Assembly: GCF_020283565.1 (NCBI RefSeq)
Contig: NC_060061.1
Location: forward strand, 28,061,362-28,125,361
Direction: 5' to 3'
Source: Trifolium pratense
Taxonomy: Eukaryota; Streptophyta; Magnoliopsida; Fabales; Fabaceae
DNA length: 64,000 nucleotides
Below, one piece after another: positions 36,751-47,760 of the stretch. A model generated the notes under the pieces. That model saw only the letters and a list, made by a program, of their open reading frames with translations, searched no databases and was not told the DNA's origin. The position numbers were made by a program, and so were the translations under genes. Each line of letters begins with the position of its first letter. The stretch's first letter is position 1.

Positions 36751-37120
36751 TATGCCAATACTCCCACCCAACATATGCACACTGTATGAAATTTGCAACA
36801 TTCATACTAGTTCAACTTATTACAACCACATATATATATCTAACATATAAAATTCTAAATGATTAAAATTTAAAGATTAAGCTAACTAGTTTCCTTGGAG
36901 CACTGGTTAAAAAAATTAAAAAGTGAAATTTATATTGAAAACAATACCTTTTATACTTTTAAGAATTTGATTGCACAAATTTTAAGATATTTTACTATAT
37001 TTACTTCCTTAACTAGTGTCATGGGGGCATTAGTTAGCATTTTCGAAATTCAAAATATAAGCATCAACTCTTTCATCATTTATATATATTTCTTTCGGTC
37101 TCATAAATAAGCATTTTTTT
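36751..37120. other. AT-rich spacer
   Basis: Nothing recognised between the Helitron candidate and the inverted-arm element. Confidence 0.4.
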
Positions 37121-38575
37121 TCACTTTTTAGGTTCATTTAATAGATAATATATCTAGTCTATTATATAGATATGTTGATTTAATAGATGATATCTATTGA
37201 ATGAGTCGAGATCCACTCCATTGCTTTATCCTCCATTACCCTCCAATTTTTATCCGGATGAATGACTTGTGGCAATTAAACATTTTAATGGATGAGATTA
37301 AAAGTTGAAAGTTATAGAGACAACAACATAAAACGTGAACTAACAACAACCCCATATATGTTGCTTCACCATCGTCTTTGACTTCTTGCCACAGCCGCCA
37401 CCGTCGTCGTTCATCTCCCACCGTTCATCTCTCTCCCATGTTCATCTCTATCTCTAAGTGATAAAAAAATTCCACTTTGATTAAATCTGATTTTGCAGTG
37501 ATGAGAGGGTGATGGGGGTTAGCTGTTGTTTGTTTCCGTCTCAAGCTCCATGGCAACAAAATTGGGTTAAGTACTAATCAATTTAGAGAAGCTTATTTCT
37601 TAGTTCCATGACAACAAAACCTTTTGAAGGAGAAACTTGTTTCCGTGACAAAAATTGCAAAACAAAAAAAAAACCTTTTAGGTGATCAATTTTAATTTTT
37701 TTCTTAAATCTTGAGCCGGTTCAGTCTCGCCTGTGCCTTCTCCGGTGAACACCTTCTCCGATTCTGTTGGAACAAAGTTCACATTGGTATGTGAATTGAA
37801 AATAAAATTGAGTCCCTTATCGGGTACTAGAGCATACTAGTATGTTGTAGCATACTAGTGTGTAATTTGAGAAAATAAATATATTAAGTCTCACAATTAT
37901 TTATTTGATTTATTGTGATTTATTTTCCATTAATTTGTAACGGTTAAGTTGATGGGAGAATAACTCTATTTTATGGCTATACTAAGACTACTTGCGATAG
38001 TTTTCTATGTTCTTTTTTAGTCGATACCAATATATCATTGAAGAAGGAGTAGATTCCTTGAAATATATAAAAAATGAGATACAAGCATGGCTACAAAATT
38101 TAAGCCAGCCGTCTCTCATAATAAAGATGTATAAACAACAAGCACTATTTTTTCACCAATGGATTTCATGTCATCATGGCTGAAAAATAGGTTAGCTAAT
38201 AGCAAGCTTCCTCTAGGATCATGACAATAATTGGTTCATTCACAAGACACAACAAAATAACTTCCTAAACGACCAAGCAGATTTTCACATATGTCATTGG
38301 AAACTTGTTCCTTTTAATAGTCTTTTCAATGTGATTGTGGATATGGTGCTTCCGACTTGATACTACTCTCTTTACTCTGCTCATACATTCAATTGTAGGA
38401 ATGTTACACCTAGTAGTGAGGTTAGTTACATCTTTATATTTTCTAACACTCATGATTCATTCTCTAATTATTCAATTTCGGGATTGCAATTCAATTGTAG
38501 CGATAATTAATTTGATTTGCTTATTAACTGAGAATGAACCTGCCTATTAGTAGCTTCTACAGTAATTTAACTTTA

Positions 38576-39520
38576 GGCCCATTTGGTGCGCAGGATAGGA
38601 TAGTGATAGGATAGGATATACAACAGGATAAGGATAGGATATGATATCAGCAGGATAACAGTTATCCTTAGTTATCCTATCCTGTGTTTGGTGCACACAG
38701 GATAACAAATATGATAATTATTATATAATGTTTTTAATACATACTAACTCATAATAATATGATAACATGTATAACATATTTAAATGACAAAATTACCCTT
38801 GTAAAAGAATTGTTATTTTTTAAAAATTATTTTGTAATACTTTGAATTTTATAAATAAAAAATATAATTAAGTAATCAAATACCTTTATATAATTTTAAA
38901 TCAAAATAATGAGAAAATAATCAAGCTTAATTTTTTATATGAATCGTGATCAAATAAATAACTCAATGATATATTACATTTAAAAAAAAACTCAATGATA
39001 TATACATGTTAGATAAGCTAAATAAATATATATCTCATACGTAAATAATAAAATTACCATCGCAAAATAATTATATTTAATTTGTTATAAAATTTAAATT
39101 AAGTAGAATTTTTTAATAATTATTTTACTTTAAAATATTGTAATTTTAGTAGAATTTCGATTTTTTAGATTATTTAAATTACATAATTGCCCTTGTGAGA
39201 AAATCACATTTTTTTATATTTAAAAATTAATTATTTTATTATTAATTTACTATCAAATTATTTTATTATTTATATTTTATTAATTTTCATTTTTTATTTT
39301 AAAATATATTTTATAGAATAAATCAGTAATTTTTTTTTCTTATCCTATCCTGTTGGTAACCCAGCTCAAATTCAGGATAAGAATTTTAACTAGAGAGACA
39401 GGATAGGATAAGCTTCAGGATTAACTTATCATATCCTGTTGTGTCACCAAACACTGGATTGAGACAGGATATGATCTAGTTATCCTATCCTGTTTCTTAT
39501 CCTGTGCACCAAACGGGCCC
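38576..39520. mobile_element. PIF/Harbinger-like non-autonomous element
   Basis: The left end GGCCCATTTGGTGCGCAGGA and the right end, reverse-complemented GGGCCCGTTTGGTGCACAGG, match. TTA flanks on both sides (38573-38575 and 39521-39523), the usual Harbinger target duplication. The subterminal zones on both sides are packed with AGGATAGGATA words and their complements. The 945-bp interior is very AT-rich and has no transposase. Confidence 0.85.
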
Positions 39521-39705
39521 TTAGAGTTTAGACGATACATCTATTGTGGATAAATATGATAAATAAATGAACTTTTTAGACTCATTATTTGGTTTCTTTA
39601 GTTGGATATACAAATCATGATGATTTGCATTAATTTTTATACCTAATGAATTGTTTAGACAAGAACAAATCTTTATCTTGTTAATCGTAAGCATGCGACC
39701 TTTTT

Positions 39706-40033
39706 ATACTAATACTTGTATTAGTATTAATTTGGTTAAGAGTGATCAAAGTATCACTAGTTCCTTTAAATAAAGAATGGTCTTAGTACCATTATCCCTT
39801 TGATTTGAGAATGATCTTAGTATCATTTTGGAATGACCTCATTGTCATTATATTGATTGATATTGTATCATCAATACATGTGGTATTGTAGTACCACATG
39901 TGGTATCGTAGTATCGTTGATTCATAGTTTGATGTCGTAGCATCAATTTGAGTGGTATTGTAGTACCACTGAATCACCGATGAATCATAGATTGATGTTG
40001 TAGCATCAATTCGAGTGGTATTGTAGTACCATT
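39706..40033. repeat. Array of eleven short hairpins with similar loops
   Basis: Eleven inverted repeats follow one another in 330 bp. By start they are at 39706 (10-bp stem), 39741, 39776, 39810, 39832, 39858, 39876 (10-bp stem), 39929, 39951, 39991 and 40014. The stems are different words (AGTGAT, AATGGT, AATGAT, AATGAC, TGTGGTA, TTGATG, AGTGGTA), yet most loops are 6 nt and fall into a few types: CTTAGT twice, and TTGTAG or TCGTAG five times. The first four starts are 34-35 bp apart. No ORF is present. I do not recognise the family. Confidence 0.85.
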
Positions 40034-40670
40034 CAAGAAGGTGTATTCTTTGACCGATTTCTATAGTGCAGTAGCATATCGGTATACAGTTGTAACTGAG
40101 CTGTTTTATCCTGGGGACGGCGTGGTTGATAGTCTGCTTGCACAATTTTGGGCAGTGCCACGAAACGTCTTAAAGAGAGCGACCTAGTCCGCGACTCAAC
40201 CCAGTAATCTCTTTGGTGGCTGTAAAAATTATTTTTTAACGGTTTTTTAAATCCGAAAACAACAGATTCAGTCTCTTCAGAGCCAACCCAGATCTACAAG
40301 ATTTCATTTCTGAAATGCCACCACCATTGTTACAGGTCTCCAATACCAACACAATAAACATCTACTTGACTCTTATAGAGAAAAATATCATCTTGAAGCT
40401 GGAAGAAATAAAACCATGGAACTTAACTTGCCACCACTGTTCCAGAAGACATCACAGCAAAATCTTTCATAAAGTAAAGAAGGGTTGTTGTTGTTGTTGT
40501 TTGTATAAATTGATGTTTTTAATCTCACCCATTAAAAAAATTAATTGCCACGTGTCATTCATCCGGATGCAAACTGGAGGGTAATGGAGGATAAAACAAT
40601 GGAGTGGATCTGGACTCCTATTGAATGAACCTATAAAATGAAAAGTTACTTGTATATAAAATTGGAGGGA

Positions 40671-41784
40671 GTATACTTTAAATCAAAAGAAACTATTACC
40701 ATTAAGTTGTTCTATTCGAACTTCTTTTTTTCATATATAACAAAATAATAATCACTATATAACATTTACTTTGTCCCGGAAGAAGAGTAAATATGTCTTT
40801 ACTTTTATTCAAGTATCATATTATGAAATTTTTTTATTTTGTGTTTAACTCTATCACCCCCACAACCTAAAATTTCTGGCTCCGTCACTGATCATAGCTT
40901 TGAGTTGTAATTTGCTTATTTTATTATGAATGCTGCTATCGTGTTTCCAAGTTTGTTGAAGGCTTTGTTGATGTTGAAACTGGACATGCTGGATTAGTGC
41001 AAAAGAATTAATTTCTCCCAACTTCAAGCAATAGTAGGACCAATTTTGATGATGATCATGATGTTTTAGCACCAATTAGGTCAAAGAATGAGATTCAAGT
41101 ATTTCTTATTCTTTTCAATTTTAACTCGTCAAATAGTTAATTTATAATTTGATTGTGTGGAATAATATTTTTTTGCCTCTCTTCTATTGAATAATGAATT
41201 GCAGTTGTCAAAAGTCATTACCACAGGTATCTTGCTACAAGGTAGGGTGCTGCAATTTGTTCAATTTTAGTTTTCTAATAACATGTCCTCAATGTTTCAA
41301 ATTGATAAAAGGTATATACACACACTTACCTATTTGTTTTCATCATGTTTCTAATCCCATATTTCTATACAAACCTCTTTTTTGGTTGCTTCTCAATGTT
41401 CTTTAACTAATGAAGCCATGGCTCTCTGGAACCCTGGCTCAAACCTACTCAGATTTTCGGCCGTCACCACTCCGATCGACCTAGTGGTTCACCGCTGCCT
41501 GTCCAAATCCAACCTTAGTTCGCCGCCACCATTGTCTCCAAACCAATCATCGCTCAAACCTCGCGCTGCCACCGCCATTAATTTCCTCTTGCGATTCGTT
41601 GTTCAAGTTGTTTTCGCCAACACAGTTGCATACCAATTCTCTCTCACTTCTCTCATATTTCACGATTTGGACTTCTCTCTTCAGATCTTCTATCTCCGAG
41701 GTAAAATCTGTCTACACATGCACTCTTGATTTTGAATTTAATCACTTATATTTAATCACTTATATTTCCTTCTCAATTTCATTA
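40671..41784. other. Spacer with one unrecognised ORF
   Basis: The region 41418-41710 has a gene-like base composition and an open frame (MALWNPGSNLLRF..., about 100 codons), followed by GGTAAAATCTG, a possible splice donor. It could be a first exon or a captured fragment. No family is recognised. Confidence 0.35.
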
Positions 41785-42283
41785 GAGTGTGTTTGGATGA
41801 GGGATTCTAGAAATTCAAGGGATTTTAAATACTAGGCAATTCAATTGATTCAATTGAATTCCCTTGATTTTCAAATTCCAGTGTTTGGATAAAGTGTTGA
41901 AATTCCATCAATTGTAAAATTCTTTGTTTGGATAATGTAATTGAATTTCCTTCATTTAATTTTATTTATTTTAATAAAATCGACCCTAAACCCAAAAATT
42001 GGCCGAAAAACCGAAAAAATAATTAGTAATTTTTGGGTTCTCGGTCGATTTTTCGGTTTTTTCGGCCAATTTTTGGGTTTAGGGTCAATTTTATTAAAAT
42101 AAATAAAATTAAATGAAGGAAATTCAATTACATTACCCAAACAAAGAATTTTACAATTGATGGAATTTCAACACTTTATCCAAACACTGGAATTTGAAAA
42201 TCAAGGGAATTCAATTGAATCAATTGAATTGCCTAGTATTTAAAATCCCTTGGATTTCTAGAATCCCTCATCCAAACACACTC
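41785..42283. mobile_element. Nearly perfect 500-bp fold-back element
   Basis: The two halves are reverse complements over about 240 bp each. The termini are GAGTGTGTTTGGATGAGGG and its complement, with TA (or TTA/TAA) outside. Only the central 20-30 bp is unpaired. Such a perfect fold-back is likely to give double-stranded RNA when transcribed. Confidence 0.9.
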
Positions 42284-42285
42284 TA

Positions 42286-42432
42286 AATTTAACTTGAACA
42301 AAATACTTCATAAATTTTCATCATTTTGAAAATTCTTCAAATTTTCATCTAAACATTGGAATTCACCTCAAATCATTTGAATTCCCTCAAAACATTACTT
42401 TACCTCAAAAAATTCCCACATCCAAACACACT
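42286..42432. repeat. Half-copy related to the fold-back element
   Basis: TTTTCATCTAAACATTGGAATTC and CATCCAAACACACTTTC match the right half of the adjacent fold-back element in diverged form. It is an older fragment of the same family. Confidence 0.6.
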
Positions 42433-42545
42433 TTCTTTCAAATTCGCCATGATCGGGCTCACTTTCTTTTATTTCCTTCTCTCAATTTCATTATTTAATC
42501 AATTATATTTCCTTCTCTTAGGTTGAATCCCCTTGATATTCTAGA

Positions 42546-42880
42546 CCTGTTTGTTTCATAATTTTCACAAAAAAAAAAATCTATTTTTCCAAAAAAAAAT
42601 ATATTTTTTTATCTTACTTATGTTTGTTTCAGATTTTTTCGAAAATCATTTTAGTAAAAAAATCATTTTTTTTCATCAAAATGAGAATTTAGTTTCAAAA
42701 TATATTTTTTTATCATTTATCATCTCTCAGTCTCTCACTATCTTGAAAAAATAAATTTTAATGATCGTAAACAAACGGCAAATAACTTTAGATTTTTTTC
42801 AAAATCTATAAAAAAAAATTATTTTCTTAAAAATTATTTTTTTCAATTTTTTTTTTTAAATCTCAAACAAACGGGCCTTT
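42546..42880. mobile_element. Probable MITE with GTTTGTTT ends
   Basis: CCTGTTTGTTTCATAATTTT at the left corresponds to GGCCCGTTTGTTTGAGATTT read inward from the right. The interior is almost only A and T (AAAAATAT, TTTTTTC). The borders are approximate. Confidence 0.45.
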
Positions 42881-42991
42881 TATAGATTTTTTAACCCAAC
42901 AACCCATGGAATCTCTTTCACAATTGCAGTAACCATATGTCCCCGTTACCAATGAGTGGTTCTTAAAGTAGCGGATAAGGGAGTTGGATTT

Positions 42992-43254
42992 GAAAATTTC
43001 TCATCCCACCGACACCTACTCACTTTTTCACCCACTTCTCTGTTTTTTCATTTTTGCCCTTGGTCAAAAAATTCGGAAAGCGTTTTCCGAATTTTTTTTT
43101 ACCTTTAAAAACAACTTCGAAATGTATTTTCCGAATTTTTTTCAAATTTGAACTAAAAAAATTCGGAAAACGCATTCCGAATTTTTTGACCAAGGATAAA
43201 AATGGAAAAACACGGGGTGGGTGAGAAAGTGGGTAGGTGGGATGAGAAATTTTC
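42992..43254. mobile_element. Mutator-type MITE with 9-bp target duplication
   Basis: GAAAATTTCTCATCCCACC at the left is mirrored at the right end. GTTGGATTT flanks exactly at 42983-42991 and 43255-43263. Three internal ATTCGGAAA..TTTCCGAAT-type inverted words add further pairing. 263 bp, no coding function. Confidence 0.92.
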
Positions 43255-43263
43255 GTTGGATTT

Positions 43264-43984
43264 GGATCTTGACTTTGCAGTCGCAAGTAAGTTCTGTACG
43301 ATCTTTTTCCTCATATCACGCCCAATTTCTTTGTTTCTTTGTGACTCAGATTTTAGATTTTTATCTCTTCTATAGACTCTCTGTATTAATACTTAATTTC
43401 ACGTTTTATTTTTTGCATGTAATGTTGTTTAGTAGCTCGGAAATTTCGGGTTAATAGCAGAAGGTAGAAACTTCATTATCACAGTTACGCCTAAATTTGC
43501 CATTGATTGGATATACTTAACTTATGGTGTCTGTTCATTTTTTTTAATAAACATGGTGTTTGTTCATTTAAATTTCCAATCATTGTGCCCACAACAGAAT
43601 GAAAACTAAATTGTTCTCTGTATAATTCTAGTTTTTTCGGTAGAATTTGTGGAGAAATTAATTTCATTCAGACCATGTGTGCTAGCCTAGAAATGAATTG
43701 ATTGTTATGATGCCAACATTTTCTTGCGCCTGAATGAATCATGAACATAAAATCATGATTAATAGAATGAATCATGGTTAAATGCTCCCTAACAATCATG
43801 ATTTTATGTACAAGGTTCTAATGTCACTTGTGAACATTATTTTTTTATTTGGTAGGATATATTTGTATTGTTGAAATGATTTAGTTGGTCAGAACAGTGA
43901 AATGACACTGAAACCTTTGAATGATACCTCATGTAGTCTTTACTTGGTGTGTTTAGGAGGAGAGTTTGGGAACCATTAAGCTTT
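43264..43984. other. Spacer, nothing recognised
   Basis: AT-rich sequence with an imperfect palindromic repeat of ATCATGATT words around 43730-43805. No gene. Confidence 0.4.
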
Positions 43985-44315
43985 ATGAAGAGTTTCTACT
44001 TGATTATATCCTGACACTTGCTGAATTGATCTATTGGGAATGTTGAAATACTGATATTCTACTTGCTTTTGGAGATCTTGATAGCATTCGAAAACTAATC
44101 TTTAGTTGTCATAAGCCATGAATGAAGTTGCTAGTGGTCTTCTTAGTTGTCATAAGCCATAGAGATCGTCAGACTTAGTAGGAGAGAATCAATTCTAGCC
44201 TGCATGGAGACAGCAACATAATATGTCTTGACATAATTCAAAATTTCCATAATTTGTTCTATCCGCAATATCTATTTTTTTCCATTTTGAAATTGAGTTT
44301 CGTGTGATGTTGCAG
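43985..44315 (+). repeat. Duplicated SPINDLY intron sequence, copy 1
   Basis: This stretch (TTGATTATATCCTGACACTT, GCTTTTGGAGATCTTGATAG, GTTGTCATAAGCCATAGA, ATATGTCTTGACATAA) matches 47395-47760 in order, with small indels. In both copies it leads to the same splice acceptor GTTGCAG. Confidence 0.85.
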
Positions 44316-45050
44316 GCAGATGCAAAAACCATTCGGTTTAGAGACAAAGTCTTAGAATGGGATCTAGAAAGATATTTGTGGGACCGATGAAAAGAAGGTT
44401 GTCGATATGGTTAGAGAAGATCAATCTGATATTTTGGTAGAACTTACCGGTCATAATGCAAACAATACGCTGGGAATGATGGCATGTCGACCTGCTCCAG
44501 GCGTGGCTTATGAAAAAGCTTTTTATTATAATTGGCATTATGCCGATGCTATGTATAATCTCGGCGTTGCTTATGATGAGATGCTTAAGGTAGATAGGTA
44601 TGTCTTGCACACACACAACTGTGTAGTCAACCTGCATATGATACAACTTTGTTGTTAAAGCCATAGAATGCTATGGAATGCTACCAGGTATCTTGACAAC
44701 CTTGATAAAGCTACAGAATGCTACTAGGTAATGACAATTGTGTCAGTTGTTTCAATTTCAACCCTTGCACAGATTTTTTATAGGATTTTTTTTTTATTTT
44801 TTATATTTTTTATTTGTATTGTAGCTTGCTTTGTCAATCAGACCCAACTTTTCACGGTCATTAAATAACCATGGTGTTGCTACACTGTCCAGGTAAGCAT
44901 TGTACACTTTTTGAATTTTGAAGTTGATTAAATATCTCCAATTGCTAATTTTATTATCTGTTCCACTTTCTCCAGGGTAAAATGGACGCTGCTGCAAGCT
45001 AGCATTGCAAATCCAACACATGCAGAAGCATATAATAACCCAGGTCTTTT
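44316..45050 (+). pseudogene. SPINDLY (SPY) pseudogene with exons in the wrong order
   Basis: SPY is the nuclear/cytosolic O-fucosyltransferase that restrains gibberellin signalling; it has TPR repeats followed by a catalytic domain. Here 44316-44500 corresponds to a catalytic-domain exon (ADAKTIRFRDKVL, ILVELTGHNANNTLGMMACRPAP), with an internal deletion and frame loss near 44365. It is joined without any intron to a TPR exon that belongs earlier in the gene (44501-44589, NWHYADAMYNLGVAYDEMLK, then a GT donor). Further TPR relics follow: NLDKA-ECY near 44700, ALSI-PNFS-SLNN near 44830-44870, and GKMDAAAS then ANPTHAEAYNN at 44975-45045. Stops and shifts exclude a product. Confidence 0.85.
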
Positions 45051-46093
45051 TATCATTTCTATAATAAATAGTCGTTTGGTCATCGTGGCTTGTAACAACT
45101 TAAATATATTTGTTTTCGTTAAGTACAATTCTAGTTGGCTATATAAATTCAGTTAAATCTTGGCTCGATGAACCTTAAGTCTCATTGCTATTGACTAAAT
45201 AACTTTGGAGATGGTTAAATGTTGTCTCGATGACCCTTAAGTCCAATTGCTATATTTAGCTATATAAATTCCGTTAAATGTTGCTTGATGACCCTTAAGT
45301 CCCATTACTATTGACTAAATAAATTCGGAGTTGGTTAATTGGTTCCTCGATGACAGTCCAATCCACTTGTCAAGGTAAGTTCACTATTTTTAGTTTAAAT
45401 TTTTGTTTCATTTCAATTTTAAATTTTCAACATATACTAATTTGTGTTGTTTTTGAACAGAGAAAAACCAGAATTGGAAAAAAAGAAAGAAAGGATGAAA
45501 ATGGTTCGACATATACTAATTTGTGTGGTTATGATGCTGTTGCCAAGGTTTGTAGAACTATGGTTTGTGTTAATCTTTCAATCTAATTCATTTTTAAGAT
45601 AATATTGAAAAACATTATGCCATTAGGATTCTTGATGATATTGTGTAGGCAAGCAAATCTATGCGTTTTCAATTAATTTCACTCATATACGGATAATCTG
45701 TTATTGGAATGGTTTACAATAGCTGCGATTTTTGTGGTTTCAGCAATATCCAAAACCTCATGTCGCGACCTAAGTTTTTTTTGGACCTTTATATATAAAA
45801 CCACGGTGGTGATGAGAGCTACACTCGGTTGCTGGTTTTGTCAGTATTTCTATAACTTGGAAATCAATGTATTTGTGAGGGTTAGAGTTTGTATCTGAGA
45901 AAACATAAAATTCCCATGATTGAACTTGACCTCAAATCAACTTAAATTGAATTAATTATGTGAAAGTCTTGCCTATTTGTAGCTTAGGGTAGTCCTCGAA
46001 AACCTTGTTATTGGTCACACTTGGATTGATTATGTATAGCCTTGCCAGGTTCTCTCACTAAACTATATATTTGTTGTATTTTTCGATAAACAG
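45051..46093. other. Spacer inside the gene-fragment region
   Basis: Three related stretches at about 45155-45350 repeat GATGACCCTTAAGTC and GTTAAATGTTG phrases, a small degenerate tandem repeat. Near 45455-45560 a basic short ORF (KKRKKGWKW-like) is not recognised. Confidence 0.4.
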
Positions 46094-46675
46094 TCACAAC
46101 TGTGGTGATCCTTGTGAGGAGTCTTGGATAGGAGTAGCTTGTTCTGGGTCCTCAGCTATACCTATCTGTAATTAATAATTACACATACTCTAATTACAGT
46201 ATCTCCGATTATTTTATATCATTATGCAACCATAAAGGTTATACAGGCTCTCTCGTACTTTTGCAGCAAAATTCAAGGAATGAGCCTCACCGGATCTCTT
46301 GGAGCTGCGGTGTATAATCTACAAAATTTGAATATATTGTAAGTAATTTTATGTTTAAAGTTGCTAACGGCATGCATTGTGTGCACTGTATTTTCAAGAT
46401 TTTGTTTACCTCCATATTCTGGTTTCTTTAGTGATGTCAATTTCAACAGCATAATCGGTGAAATACCATATGGTTCTACTTCTACCAATGTCACGCATAT
46501 GTATGCCTGCTGCTCTACTGATTTTGTTCTTGCATGATTAAATTCAATATCTATCTGTATTTTAAGTTCTGGGTTTTTCTGATGATCCTTCTTTATGGCA
46601 GAAACATGACTTGTTGCAACTATTTGAGCCAAAACACACGTCATTCATTATCAAACACGAAAAGACTAAGACATC
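46094..46675 (+). pseudogene. STRUBBELIG-receptor-family LRR kinase fragment
   Basis: Four exons remain in frame. 46094-46165 gives NCGDPCEESWIGVACSG, the conserved N-terminal cap of SRF receptors. 46267-46338 gives KIQGMSLTGSLGAAVYNLQN in a 72-bp LRR exon. 46432-46500 gives DVNFNSIIGEIPYGS. From 46602 it gives NMTCCNYLSQNT-HSLSN. SRF proteins are plasma-membrane atypical receptor kinases of tissue morphogenesis. Signal peptide, remaining LRRs, TM and kinase domain are absent, and the reading ends at about 46675. Introns are retained, so this is a DNA-level copy and not a retrocopy. Confidence 0.8.
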
Positions 46676-47325
46676 TGTGAATTACATTCATATTGATTTT
46701 AATCTAAGCTTGAAAGAGGCGATACACTTCGGGTGGGAATACATTTTACCAATCATTGATGACCTGTTACTCCACATTTTCTTGTCTCTTTTGAGCATTA
46801 TATGATGATTTAGTTTTAAAAGTGGCACTGAAATCATCAGTTTTGTCATACAGGAAGTTCCCCTAAAGCCCTACCTCTTCACCAAACCCTCAGTTTCAAC
46901 CCAGCACTTGCCATCGCAACGCCTTCATTATGCGAACCGATTTCATGATTCCCTCTCGAAAGGAGTTCGACAAGATCGAGATTTACTCTGATGGCTGGCT
47001 GACCTAGTCAAGTGTAATATGTAGGTATTATTCTTCTTCTTAGCAATATTGAACAATGTTCTGGAAATTTCAATTGTGTTCTATAATTTCTTTTTGAACC
47101 TATGCTAGTTGATTGTGTTTGTGTAGAGATCAAAGCCTTGAAGCTTTCTTAACTAATTAAAGGTCACTGAAGACACCTCTAATTTCTCAATTGTTGGTAT
47201 TTTTGTATATTGTTGTGGTCTGAAATTTAGGGATCCAAATTTTCTAACTTTATTGCGGGAAAGTTAGGTGCCTTTCAGCTTTTTTGGTCCATTCAATTAA
47301 TCTGACAGTGCAAATATTGCCACGT

Positions 47326-47329
<4 letters not shown>
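46676..47329. other. Spacer with a possible gene scrap
   Basis: Around 46925-47010 a frame reads MRTDFMIPSRKEFDKIEI, which has a gene-like look but is not recognised. The rest is AT-rich. Confidence 0.35.
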
Positions 47330-47382
<53 letters not shown>

Positions 47383-47397
47383 TCTCTCTCTCTCTCT
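47330..47397. repeat. (TC)n microsatellite
   Basis: About 33 TC units with one CC interruption. It stands exactly at the left border of the duplicated SPINDLY segment. Confidence 0.97.
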
Positions 47398-47760
47398 TGA
47401 TTATATTCTGACACTTCCTGATTTGATCTGTAGGGAATGTTGAAATTATGATATTCTGCTTGCTTTTGGAGATCTTAATAGCGTCGGAAAACTAACCTTT
47501 TTTGTTTTTTTGGTCAGTGGAAGACTAACCTTTATCAGAAACCATGATGAAGTTTCTAGTGGTCTTCTTTGGTTGTCATAAGCCATAGAAAGAGCTTTAT
47601 AGTACCGTGTTATATGGATCGTCAGGCTTAGTAGGAGAGACTCTGTTCCACATAATATGTCTTGACATAACTCAAATTTCCATTATTTGTCTTATCATCA
47701 ATACCGCTTATTTATTTATTTATTTTCCATTTTAAAAGTGATTTTCTTGTGATGTTGCAG
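47395..47760 (+). repeat. Duplicated SPINDLY intron sequence, copy 2
   Basis: This is the second copy of the segment at 43985-44315, slightly longer. The distance between the two copies is 3.4 kb, with the SRF fragment lying between them. Confidence 0.85.

Larger units (their letters stand above)
37125..40670. mobile_element. Element with long inverted arms, 3.5 kb
   Basis: The block from AGATCCACTCCATTG to GGATGAATGAC and on to GTGGCAATTAA (about 37209-37280) recurs inverted at about 40540-40615. Outward of it both sides have an AGGTTCATT word. The arms share about 110-130 bp. The interior holds the Harbinger-like element at 38576-39520, the hairpin array at 39706-40033 and unrecognised sequence. 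It may be a MULE or two facing copies of one repeat. The exact outer borders are not determined. Confidence 0.5.

Noticed and set aside
39792..40145. A repetitive 117-codon ORF on the - strand
   Set aside because: It reads through the hairpin array; the repeated peptide words follow the DNA repeats, and there is no gene structure.
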